Positions 18,301 to 28,828 of a stretch of DNA of 64,000 nt are shown one piece after another. This stretch comes from DATEDA01 sp963744255 (lineage in GTDB: Bacteria; Pseudomonadota; Gammaproteobacteria; Burkholderiales; SG8-39). The notes under the pieces were generated by a model. The model did not search any database. It saw only the letters and a list, made by a program, of their open reading frames with translations, and had not been told where the DNA came from. Each line of letters begins with the position of its first letter. Within the stretch, counting starts at the first letter, position 1. Location: the NCBI GenBank assembly GCA_963744255.1, contig CAVUSZ010000015.1, forward strand, positions 1 to 64,000. The letters run 5' to 3'. The position numbers and the translations under genes are program-made.

Positions 18301-19694
18301 CATTGCAAAGCATCAATCCCGCCACCGGCGAGCTCATCGAAAGCTTCGAGGAGATCAGCGACGCGGATCTTGAAGCGGCTCTGGCGCGAGCGCAGCAAAC
18401 CTTCCGCAGCTACCGCAGTACTTCCTTTGCCGAGCGCGCCGGCTGGCTCCACAAGGCCGCGCAGATTCTGGCGGACGAGAAGGACAAGTGGGCACGCCTG
18501 ATGACCCGGGAAATGGGCAAGACCTACAAGGCGGCCGTAGCGGAAGTGGAGAAATGCGCCTGGGCCTGCCGCTATTTCGCAGAAAACGGCGAGCGCTTTC
18601 TCGCCGACGAGGCGATCGAGACCGATGCCGACAAGAGCTACGTTCGCTACTTGCCGCTGGGGCCGGTCCTCGCGGTGATGCCGTGGAACTTCCCGTTCTG
18701 GCAGGTGATGCGCTTTGCGGCCCCGGGCCTGATGGCGGGCAACGTGGGGCTGCTCAAGCACGCCTCCAACGTGTCGCGCTGCGCCCTCGCCCTCGAGGAG
18801 ATCTTTCGCCGCGCCGGCTTCCCTGCGGGCGCGTTCCAGACTCTGCTCATGAGCTCCAAGCGCGTCGCGCGCGTGATCGCGGACAACCGCGTGAAGGCCG
18901 TCACCCTGACAGGCTCGGATGCCGCCGGCTCCCAGGTCGCGGAACAGGCGGGCAAGCACATCAAGAAGAGCGTCATGGAGCTGGGCGGCTCCGATCCGTT
19001 CATCGTCCTGCCCAGCGCGGATCTGGACGCCGCCGTGAGGACCGCGGTCACCGCGCGCAACATCAACAACGGCCAGTCCTGCATCGCCGCCAAGCGCTTC
19101 ATCGTGCACGCGCGGGTGTACGACGAGTTTGAACGGCGCATGGTGCAGGCGCTCGAGCGGCTCAAGGTGGGCGACCCCATACGCGAGGACACCGACGTCG
19201 GCCCGCTCGCCACGGCGCAGATCCTGGAGACCGTCGCACGCCAGGTCGACCAGTCGGTGCAGGCTGGCGCCCGACTGCTCACCGGCGGCAAGCGCCTGGA
19301 CCGTCCGGGGAATTTCTACCAGGTCTCGGCCCTTGCCCAGATACCGCAGGACGCGCCTGCCTATCGGGAAGAGGTGTTCGGTCCGGTGGCGTTGCTCTTC
19401 AAGGCGCGCGATCTGGGCGAGGCGATCGAACTGGCCAATGACAGCGCCTACGGCCTGGGCTCGAGCGTCTGGACCCACGACGACGAGGAGCGCCGGCGCT
19501 GCGTCGACGAGCTCGAAGCGGGCGCGACCTTCATCAATGCCATGGTGGTCTCGGACCCGCGCCTGCCCTTCGGTGGCGTGAAGCGCTCCGGCTATGGGCG
19601 GGAGCTGGCGCGCAACGGCATCCGCGAGTTCGTCAACGTCAAGGCGGTGTCGATCACCGAGCGCCCTGACGGCGCCGGCAGCGACACCGAGTAA
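18297..19694 (+). CDS. NAD(P)+-dependent succinate-semialdehyde dehydrogenase (Sad/YneI-like)
   Basis: A 465-residue aldehyde dehydrogenase of the Sad/YneI length class. It oxidises succinate semialdehyde to succinate in GABA or 4-hydroxybutyrate breakdown. The catalytic Glu lies in VMELGGSDPF (about residue 227) and the catalytic Cys in NNGQSCIAAKR (about 261). The cofactor-proximal MPWNFPFWQVMRFAAPGLMA is well conserved. Coupling to the DUF3141 gene by ATGA suggests shared handling of hydroxyalkanoate-type carbon, for example 4-hydroxybutyrate monomers, but that link is inference. Confidence 0.92.
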   Translation: MTLQSINPATGELIESFEEISDADLEAALARAQQTFRSYRSTSFAERAGWLHKAAQILADEKDKWARLMTREMGKTYKAAVAEVEKCAWACRYFAENGERFLADEAIETDADKSYVRYLPLGPVLAVMPWNFPFWQVMRFAAPGLMAGNVGLLKHASNVSRCALALEEIFRRAGFPAGAFQTLLMSSKRVARVIADNRVKAVTLTGSDAAGSQVAEQAGKHIKKSVMELGGSDPFIVLPSADLDAAVRTAVTARNINNGQSCIAAKRFIVHARVYDEFERRMVQALERLKVGDPIREDTDVGPLATAQILETVARQVDQSVQAGARLLTGGKRLDRPGNFYQVSALAQIPQDAPAYREEVFGPVALLFKARDLGEAIELANDSAYGLGSSVWTHDDEERRRCVDELEAGATFINAMVVSDPRLPFGGVKRSGYGRELARNGIREFVNVKAVSITERPDGAGSDTE

Positions 19695-19711
19695 ACACGG
19701 TGGTCACGCGC

Positions 19712-19795
19712 ATGAACGCAGCCCAGCTCCTGGTCCGCTGCCTGGAAAACGAGGGCGTGGACTACGTCTTCGGCGTCCCGGGCTCTTTCTATTAA
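19712..19795 (+). pseudogene. 5' stub of an acetolactate-synthase-type TPP enzyme
   Basis: ATG 19712 opens MNAAQLLVRCLENEGVDYVF then GVPG, the invariant N-terminus of acetolactate synthase large-subunit-like thiamine-diphosphate enzymes. After GVPG the homology stops abruptly and a TAA follows three codons later at 19793. A whole enzyme has about 550 residues. It follows the SSADH gene by 17 bases and would have been its operon partner. The cut lies just before the 3' end of the convergent MBL gene. Confidence 0.8.
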
Positions 19796-19868
19796 CGCCC
19801 GCGTTCGGCCCATTTGGTGACGGTCGGTCGGTTCCTGGGCCGCTCGCCCGACCGTTTGCCGATTCGTA

Positions 19869-20615
19869 TCAGTGCGGGGCCGGCGCCGACGCGAGCCGCG
19901 AAGCGAGGCTTCGAAGCAGCGCCGCGCCATCGCCGCGCCAGGCCGGGCCGTGCATGCAAGCAAGCGTGGTGGGTGCGATCTTCGCGAGGCGCTCGAGCAG
20001 CTGGCCAGTGGCCGGGGAATGCGCGTAGTAATCCATGCCGATCCGTGCCGCTTCGCTCGGCTCGAGGATGTCGGTCTCCGTGATTGCGGGGTGTCGCTCC
20101 CCGAATTGGGTGAACAGGTCGCCACAGAGCAGGGTACGCGTCGTGGTGTCGGCGAGGAACCCGCACTCCCATCCGTGCGGCAGATGCGGCGCGTCGATCC
20201 ACTGCACCGTATGCCGCCCGAGCGTGAGGCGCTCCTGATCCGCAAGCGCCCGGGGCGGGCGGTCGGCCAGATCCCCAATCGACACCATTGCCGCCACCTG
20301 GCCGCAGAGGGGCACAGCCTGCGGCGCGGCAGCGAGAAACTGATTGAGCGAACCACACTCGTCCGCCTCGACGTGCGAGAACGAGATGTACCGGAGCGTC
20401 GCCACCGGAATGACGCGCTCTATGGCTTCGCGCACCGCTGCGAACAGCATGCGCGGACCGGTGTGGAAGAGAAGCGGTTCCGCATCGCGAATCAGGTACT
20501 GATTGAAGGTGAAGCCGCCGGGGACGACGCTCGCCGGGACGGGCGTGCTGATCCGGAAGATCCCGTCGGCGATCTCGTCGACACGGGTAGCAGAAGCGTG
20601 ACTGCGGGCGTTCAT
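19869..20615 (-). CDS. MBL-fold metallo-hydrolase, flavodiiron (ODP)-like
   Basis: A 248-residue metallo-beta-lactamase-fold protein. The metal motif SHVEADECG near residue 82 has H-x-E-x-D spacing, typical of di-iron oxygen-binding or flavodiiron-type domains rather than hydrolytic zinc lactamases. Later ligands appear in PHLPHGWECG and LLCGDLF. There is no flavodoxin domain. The start at ATG 20615 overlaps the stop of the broken TetR gene by ATGA and has AAAGGAAAA upstream. O2 or NO sensing is the family-level expectation. Confidence 0.85.
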   Translation of the reverse strand: MNARSHASATRVDEIADGIFRISTPVPASVVPGGFTFNQYLIRDAEPLLFHTGPRMLFAAVREAIERVIPVATLRYISFSHVEADECGSLNQFLAAAPQAVPLCGQVAAMVSIGDLADRPPRALADQERLTLGRHTVQWIDAPHLPHGWECGFLADTTTRTLLCGDLFTQFGERHPAITETDILEPSEAARIGMDYYAHSPATGQLLERLAKIAPTTLACMHGPAWRGDGAALLRSLASRLASAPAPH

Positions 20616-21242
20616 GACTTTTCCTTTCGGGCTCGAGGGTGAGTGAGGCGGGGGAGAAGATCGGCCAGGCAGTCGCCGGCGATGCGAGCGGCCGCAGTGC
20701 TCGACCGATCGCGAGTGAGTTCCTGCCAGGCTGGATAGTCGAGGAGTACGAAGGCCGCATCGACGAACGCAGCGGTCGGCTCGCGGTCCGGGGCGACCGC
20801 GGCTGCTGAGTCGCGGGAGGCCTGGCGAAGGGCGCACGTTGCCTCTGCCGGCGAGGATGCGTCGCCCAGCGCAGGGACAAGGGCGCCTCTGCCAACAGCG
20901 GAACCAGGGCGCGAGGAAATCGTCACGCTCGGCGCGCGAACACCTTCCGGCACCTCAGCCTCAGCCGGGCCGCGGGGGAGCGCCCCGAGCGAAACGTCTC
21001 CGCATCGAGCGGGGGTGCTTGGTCCAGCACATGCCCGGACAGGCGCCGAACAGCGCGCCCAGCTCCGGGAAATGGTTGTAAACGGTCTATGGCGCGACCT
21101 GAGCCCGCTTCGCGATCAGCGCGTAGGACGTCCCGAGCACGCCGCGCTCGGCATGCAGAGCCACCGTCGCGCGCACGATTCGCTCGCGGGTGTCCGCCTC
21201 GAGTGCGGCACGGCGTTGCATGGAGTAGGAGCGTTTGGGCAT
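20612..21242 (-). pseudogene. TetR-family regulator with in-frame amber codon and frameshift
   Basis: Reading from ATG 21242 gives MPKRSYSMQRRAALEADTRE, then TSYALIAKRAQVAP, a TAG at 21087-21089, and TVYNHFPELGALFGACPG. A glutamine is usual at the stop position, so a single CAG-to-TAG change explains it. A further frame change follows before the helical C-terminus that ends in RARKEKS. The stop overlaps the MBL gene start, so it would have been the first gene of a regulator-hydrolase operon. A near-consensus promoter survives upstream. Confidence 0.72.
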
Positions 21243-21263
21243 CGTCGCGCTTTAGTTGGATAG

Positions 21264-21292
21264 ATAATACATCTGAATTAATACGTTGTCAA
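21264..21292 (-). promoter_or_regulatory. Near-perfect sigma-70 promoter for the broken TetR gene
   Basis: On the minus strand TTGACA (21292-21287) is followed after exactly 17 bases by TATTAT (21269-21264), one mismatch from the consensus pair. The region is AT-rich against a GC-rich background. It points at the TetR start at 21242. Its -35 edge lies within five bases of the point where the truncated phytase-like gene begins to read. Confidence 0.75.
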
Positions 21293-21296
21293 GTAG

Positions 21297-22493
21297 GATG
21301 ACCACGACAGCAACGCCGCGACCCCCGCCATCTTCACCAGCGGCCTCCTGCCGCAGGCGCCGGCCGTCACTTCGCTGTTCGGCACGACCGTGCCCACCGT
21401 CGCGGGCAATACGACCCAGAGCGACGGCACGTTCGCGAACCGCCTCACGCTGGACACCGAGGGCCTGATCCTCGATCCGCGCCCCGGCAAGCAAGGCTCG
21501 GGCTGGGTCGGCGACGAGTACGGCGCCTACCTCTACCACTTCAACAGCGCCAAGCAGATCGACGGCGTGCTCAAGCTTCCCGAGGCGCTGGTTCCGCACT
21601 CGCCGGTCGGCGCGCCGAACTTCCTCGCCGATCCGCCGGCGAACGGCCGCCGCGTCAACCAGGGTATGGAAGGCATCGCGCTCAGCCCCGATGGAACCAA
21701 GCTCTTCGCGCTGCTGCAGAGCGCGACGATCCAGGACTCCGGTCCGGGCAACCAGGGCCGCGCCAACGCCGTCCGCCTGCTCGTCTATGACGTGTCGGGC
21801 AGCGACACGCCCGACAAACCGACCGCGCAGTACGTCATCCAGCTGCCGCGGATCGACGACAACGGCGCAACCGGCGGCGCAGCAGTCAACCGCGCGGGCG
21901 CGCAGAGCGCCATCATCGCCCTGAATGATCACCAGCTGCTGATCCTGTCGCGCGACGGCAACGGCCGCGGCGCCACGGGCTCACCCGTTTTCAAGTCCAT
22001 TCTCCTGGCGGACATCTCGAACGCGACGAATATCAACGGTCTGTTCGATGCCGAAGGCAACCTAGTCGCACCGGGAGGCGTGCTCAACGCGAGCGTCAAG
22101 CCGATCAGCTGGATCGAAGCGCTGAACATGCTCGGCCGGCTCGACCTGCTGATCACCGAGCTCGAGCAGTTCGGGCTGAACCTCGCCGCCGCGCCAGGCG
22201 ACATCAATTCGCTCTCCGAGAAGTGGGAGGCGCTGGCGCTGGTGTCGGCGATGGATCCGCTCGCGCCCAACGACTACTTTCTTCTCATCGGCAACGACAA
22301 CGATTTCCTGACGGAAAGCGGCGTCCTTCTGAACGCCGGCGGCGTACTCGAGAGCTACAACGCGGGGCTGGAGAACGATACGATGGTGCTCGCGTTCCGG
22401 GTGCAGGTCGTCCCGGAACCGGCCTCCCTGAGCCTTCTCGCCCTCGGGATCGTGGGGCTCGCGTTCAGGAGGCGGCGCCGCGCGCGCTCGTAA
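21297..22493 (+). pseudogene. 5'-truncated phytase-like esterase with PEP-CTERM anchor
   Basis: The frame is open from 21297, right after a TAG at 21294, with no usable start for the homologous part. The protein is the C-terminal ~400 residues of an esterase-like phytase-family domain (LTLDTEGLILDP, WVGDEYGAYLYHF, QGMEGIALSPDGTKLF, LIGNDNDFLTESG), followed by the sorting tail VPEPASLSLLALGIVGLAF and RRRRRARS. The signal peptide and N-terminal domain part are missing. PEP-CTERM proteins are exported and processed by exosortase. The break coincides with the TetR promoter region. Confidence 0.82.
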
Positions 22494-22652
22494 GTGGGAG
22501 CGGCATTGACCGAACGGCGGCTCCTACCAGCCCCGGCGGCTAACCTAGCTGCACCAGCCCCGGGCTACTGTCGCATTCGCTTCGGGGCAGGGGAGCAGTT
22601 ACGCCGGAGCAGTTCGCCTCGAATTGGAATCGCGTGATGGCTATGGAGCGCT

Positions 22653-23471
22653 CTAGATCCCCAGCCACTTCGTCAGCTCGGCCGTTTGCTGCTCGTCCGA
22701 CAGTATGAAGCCCTTGAAGCCGATCTTGTCCAGAATGGCCTGTCCGTCCTTGGAACTCTCGAGGCCGAGGAAAACCGCCCGGATCTTCTCGACCTCCTCC
22801 TTGGAGATGTTCGGGGAGGTGATCATGTGCTTGATCGGCACCGGCCTGGACTCAAACAGGATCTTGCCGCCCTTGGCCTGCCACTCCTTCACCACTGCTC
22901 CGGCCGCAGTGACGCCGACGTCGTAGAACCCGTTCTCCATCATGAACGGGATCCCGTCCTGGAAGCGCGTGGTCCCAAGGGACAGGGTTTTCGGATTGGC
23001 TCCCAGGTCGCGGAGTGTGGCTCGCACCATCCAGGCGGTGATCGAGTCCGGGTCGGGCATGACCATCTTCGACCCGAGAACGTCCTTCGGCTGCGTGTAA
23101 GAGGCGTCGGCCTTGGCAAGGAAGCGCGCCTTGTACTGGTCCCAACCCTTCGTGATGACGACCAGTTGGTAGCCATGGTCGCGGATCGCGCGATACGAGT
23201 GGTGTGCCGGATGCACGTACGCGAGGTCGTATTGCTTGGCCTCGAGCGCTTTCTGCAGCTTTGGATAGTTGTCTTGCGGCGCGATCCTTACCGGACGCTT
23301 GAGCGCCTTGGAGAGGAGTTCGGCGAGCTCCCTGTACCGTTCGCGGGTTTCGTGCGGAGTGATGCGATACGTGACGCCTTCGTTGACGCCGAAGACAAGC
23401 TCTTGCTGGGCGAGCGAGAAGGTCGGGGCGAGAAGCATTGCACCGAGGATGACGCTGACAAGATCTTTCAT
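22653..23471 (-). CDS. PhnD-type periplasmic phosphate/phosphonate-binding protein
   Basis: A 272-residue solute-binding protein with signal peptide MKDLVSVILGAMLLAPTFSL. It shows the PhnD-family pattern: FGVNEGVTYRITP near the N-terminus, KALEAKQYDLAYVHPAHHSY, VMPDPDSITAWMVRATLRDL and a C-terminal IGFKGFILSDEQ. No ABC permease or ATPase is adjacent, so it may be an orphan receptor or serve a sensor. The ribosome site before ATG 23471 is weak. Confidence 0.85.
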   Translation of the reverse strand: MKDLVSVILGAMLLAPTFSLAQQELVFGVNEGVTYRITPHETRERYRELAELLSKALKRPVRIAPQDNYPKLQKALEAKQYDLAYVHPAHHSYRAIRDHGYQLVVITKGWDQYKARFLAKADASYTQPKDVLGSKMVMPDPDSITAWMVRATLRDLGANPKTLSLGTTRFQDGIPFMMENGFYDVGVTAAGAVVKEWQAKGGKILFESRPVPIKHMITSPNISKEEVEKIRAVFLGLESSKDGQAILDKIGFKGFILSDEQQTAELTKWLGI

Positions 23472-23534
23472 GGCTGTGTCTTGGTTGAGCCTTGTAAGGG
23501 CGGGTATCGAGTCAGCGCGGCGTCGGACGGCGGC

Positions 23535-23894
23535 CTACTGGGCCCGCCGTTCGGCGAGCGCGGGCTTTGCGGAGACGGTTGTCGGGCGGATTTCGCCGAG
23601 CCCGCTGTCGATCTTCTCCGCCGGCATCGAGTAAACCCACGGGTACCGCCATTCGCTGTACGGCGGCAGATCGCCGGCGCCGCTGTCGAGACTTTCGGCA
23701 GGCATGGCATAGATCCAGGGATCGGTCCAGGTTTCGAACGGCGAGAGTTCTCCTAGGCCGTTGTCAACTTTGGGCGCGGGGGTGAAGAGGCCGGTGTCCT
23801 GGTCAACCAGGCGTTTCCCGCCAAAGGCGGCAGACGCCGACAGAGTGAGGGCCGCCGCGCAGAGTGCTAACAGTGCTTTTCTCGCGAGCATCAT
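23535..23894 (-). CDS. Exported protein with internal WxxPW-Y-MPAE repeats
   Basis: A 119-residue precursor starting at ATG 23894 with CAGGAG seven bases upstream and a signal peptide ending near ASAAFG. The mature region has two full tandem repeats of about 27 residues: VDNGLGELSPFETWTDPWIY-AMPAES and LDSGAGDLPPYSEWRYPWVY-SMPAEK, plus the start of a third (IDSGLGEIRP). The conserved Trp, Tyr and Pro spacing suggests a short beta-rich repeat unit. I do not recognise a family. Confidence 0.65.
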   Translation of the reverse strand: MMLARKALLALCAAALTLSASAAFGGKRLVDQDTGLFTPAPKVDNGLGELSPFETWTDPWIYAMPAESLDSGAGDLPPYSEWRYPWVYSMPAEKIDSGLGEIRPTTVSAKPALAERRAQ

Positions 23895-24483
23895 CTTTTC
23901 TCCTGACATGCACGAGTTCTGAGATCAGATGGTGCGTGATGCAATTGCCGTTCCAGGGGGCGGTTGCCCGCGTGACATTGTTCCGCACTTCTGTCCGGGG
24001 CTGCTCGCTAGGCATAGTTCTTTGCCATCTTCAACCTTGGCCGCACTGGACCGTGTGAGCGGTCCGACGCCGATGACGGGGCACTGACGTGTCGAACAGG
24101 CAACGCCCGTGCCTAGTGCGAGTCTCCCCTTCTGTCCGCGCATCGAAGTCCGCGAACGTCCGCTTCTGGAGCCCGACCGGCGGCAAGGGGGTCGTATCCA
24201 GCCGTTGAGCGTGTTCGCGCCTGATTCGAGCGTCGTGACCCGTCTGTGACCAAGACAGATTGCGTGTGCCCAAACTGGGACTGGGAGAGATTGGTTTCGA
24301 GATTGGCAAGCGCTGCAAATGGCTGATCAACAAGCCACGGACGCAACTTCACGCGACGAATGCCGCCGGCCGGGCAATCGGTGGCCGGCTCGACGCGGCC
24401 TCGGTCACGGGCTGGGGCGACTTCGACGGCACGGGCACGGAAGCACGGTCCCCGAAAGGGGGCGAACGATATCGGCGTCGGAG
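23895..24483. other. Intergenic stretch without a recognisable gene
   Basis: Nearly 600 bases lie between the repeat-protein start and the DUF3563 stop. Short open frames occur on both strands, but none has a ribosome site together with protein-like composition. I see no RNA gene or clear repeat here. Confidence 0.5.
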
Positions 24484-24696
24484 TCAGTGATTGAACGTGA
24501 CGAACACCGGCCCGTTGCTCCCGCGTTCGAGTACCCGCATGCGACGTTCGAGATCCGCGAGATCGGTGGCATCGGCTAGGTATCGCTCTTCAATGCTTTT
24601 CGATCGCCACCAGCGCGCAAATTGCTGCAGGACGCCATTCGCGTCCGTCCGGATCACGGCGTTAACCGTCGATTGATGTTCGTTCACTGAGTTCAT
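24484..24696 (-). CDS. DUF3563-type small protein
   Basis: A 70-residue protein with the hallmark C-terminal block ERYLADATDLADLERRMRVL, matching the short DUF3563 family common in Betaproteobacteria. The preceding part FARWWRSKSIEE is a short amphipathic helix. Start at ATG 24696. Its function is unknown. About 100-130 bases upstream lies a sequence (24797-24823) similar to the promoter region of the DUF2917 gene, which hints at common regulation. Confidence 0.72.
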   Translation of the reverse strand: MNSVNEHQSTVNAVIRTDANGVLQQFARWWRSKSIEERYLADATDLADLERRMRVLERGSNGPVFVTFNH

Positions 24697-24796
24697 GGCA
24701 TTCCGTATGGATCTGCAGGGCCCGGTTTCCGGCGCACTTGGGATTGCCGGCACCGAGATTCATGTTCCTCCGACCCGGCTCCATTGGGGTTTCCGG

Positions 24797-24823
24797 CCGA
24801 CGCGGACAGATTGCAGATGAAGC
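24797..24823 (-). promoter_or_regulatory. Dispersed promoter-like element upstream of DUF3563 gene
   Basis: On the minus strand the sequence reads GCTTCATCTGCAATCTGTCC and continues to GGCCGGAAACC. It aligns with GTTTCATCTGTAATGGGTCG followed by GGCGGGAAACC upstream of the DUF2917 gene (33511-33543). Both elements precede small orphan genes on the same strand. The element may be a regulator site or an alternative-sigma promoter. The rest of 24697-25016 shows no gene. Confidence 0.4.
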
Positions 24824-25016
24824 GGTCGCCGGCACGCGGTGGTCGGTCCGCAGTAACACCCTGACGTAGCTCGTGATTCCTGCGGTGCTTCGCACATCCT
24901 GCGGCCGGCGTCGATTCGGCGACCTGCCAATCGACTAGAGACACGTCATTCCGCCAGTACGAGTACGCGACGCCGGCCCGATGGTCCCGCCGATGAGCCC
25001 GTTCGTTACAGCCACT

Positions 25017-27512
<2,496 letters not shown>

Positions 27513-27518
27513 CGGCCG

Positions 27519-27947
27519 CTACTGGTCCGGGGGGCCGAGCAGCTCGGCGACCGCCCGCAGGAGGTCCGCCCGCTTGACGGGCTTGGCGAAGGCGCGATCG
27601 GCGCCGGCCGACATCGCCGCCTGCGCGCTGAGGCCCTGCCCGGAGGCGAAGTGGCCGGACACCGCGATGAGCGCGATGCCGGGATGGGCCTGCTTCAGCT
27701 CGGCGATCGCCTCGACCCCGCAGGCGCCCGGCATGAACATGTCCGTCACGATCAGGGCGGGGGCCCGGGTCATCGCGGCGCCGATCGCGCAGCTGCAGTT
27801 CTCGGCCTTCTGCACCCGGTAGCCGGCGCCTTCCAGCCAGTCGGCGACCAGGTCGCGCAGGATCGCGTCATCGTCGACGACGAGAATCTCGACCGGGGTG
27901 TGGCCTTCGGGTTCCGTGCTCAAGCGGCCGTTCCTCGGCAATGCCAT
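27519..27947 (-). CDS. Stand-alone receiver-domain response regulator, copy 1
   Basis: A 142-residue single REC domain: acidic pocket VEILVVDDDAIL, phospho-acceptor Asp in LIVTDMFMPG, switch Ser in IAVSGHF and Lys in AFAKPVKRADLL. There is no output domain, so it probably shuttles phosphate or regulates the kinase allosterically. It is transcribed just ahead of the hybrid kinase with a six-base gap. The equivalent gene in the second module is 37322-37708. Confidence 0.92.
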   Translation of the reverse strand: MALPRNGRLSTEPEGHTPVEILVVDDDAILRDLVADWLEGAGYRVQKAENCSCAIGAAMTRAPALIVTDMFMPGACGVEAIAELKQAHPGIALIAVSGHFASGQGLSAQAAMSAGADRAFAKPVKRADLLRAVAELLGPPDQ

Positions 27948-27980
27948 TTGCGTGTAACTTACCTAACCCGACGCCGCAAG

Positions 27981-27994
27981 GTTACACCTGTAAC
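27981..27994. promoter_or_regulatory. Palindrome GTTACACCTGTAAC in the divergent two-component promoter
   Basis: A perfect GTTACA-N2-TGTAAC palindrome lies 37 bases before the OmpR-type regulator start and 34 bases before the receiver gene start. A further TGTAAC half-site occurs at 27953-27958. The same palindrome occurs at 37829-37842 in the equivalent place of the second module, so it is a likely binding site for these regulators or for a common controller. Confidence 0.6.
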
Positions 27995-28030
27995 CGTGCG
28001 TGGAAGGCGGTGACTAAACTGCGAGGAGCC

Positions 28031-28803
28031 ATGAGCGATTTCACGACCACGAAGGCCCGGTCGCAGACGTTCCAGCAGGAGGCGGCGCTGCCGCACGTAC
28101 TCGCGGTCGATGACGATCCGATCATCCGCGAGCTGATCTCCGACTATCTCGGGCAAAACGCGTTCCGCGTCACCGCCGTGGCGGACGGGCCCGCGATGCA
28201 GGCGGTGCTGGCGGAGCAGGTGGTCGACCTCATCGTGCTCGACCTGAAGCTGCAGTCCGAGGACGGCATGGTGCTGGCGCGCAACCTGCGGGACGAGTCG
28301 GCGATCCCGATCATCATGCTCACCGGGCGGCGCGAGGAGGCCGACCGGGTGATGGGCCTCGAGCTCGGCGCGGACGATTACCTCACCAAGCCGTTCAGCC
28401 CGCGCGAGCTGCTCGCCCGCATCCGCACCGTGCTGCGCCGCCGCCGCGTCGAGGTGCACCAGGGACGGCCCGAAGGCGTCCGCGCCTACCGCTTCGACGG
28501 CTGGGAGCTCAACCTGAACACGCGGCGCCTCACGGCGCCCGACCGGCGCACGGTCGTGCTCAGCAACGGCGAATTCAGCCTGCTCGTCGTCCTGCTCGGC
28601 GCCGCGCAGCGCATCCTCACGCGCGACCAGCTCCTCGATCTCTCCCGCCTGCACAACGACGAGGTCTACAACCGCTCGGTCGACGTGCAGATCATGCGGC
28701 TGCGCCGGAAGATCGAGCGCGGATCCGCAGCGACCGCGCTACATCGTCACCGAGCGCCGCGCGGGATACATGTTCGCGCGTCGCGGTCGAGACCGTGTAC
28801 TGA
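28031..28803 (+). CDS. OmpR/PhoB-type response regulator, copy 1 (two late frameshifts)
   Basis: About 256 residues once two inserted bases near 28720 and 28773 are discounted. The receiver has VLAVDDDPIIRELI, Asp in LIVLDLKLQSEDG and Lys in YLTKPFSPREL. The winged-helix domain contains LDLSRLHNDEVYNRSVDVQI and the recognition-helix text RLRRKIER, followed after the shifts by YIVTERRAGYMF and VETVY. The corrected C-terminus matches copy 2 (38010-38774). GAGGAG precedes ATG 28031. It converges on the RND gene, leaving only 25 bases between stops. Confidence 0.9.
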
Positions 28804-28828
28804 CGCCGGTCCCGGCGGCGCGGCGACA

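Noticed and set aside
24450..24480. Possible terminator at CCCCGAAAGGGGG
   Set aside because: The stem is only four to five pairs and no T run follows; it is not near the end of any gene on that strand.
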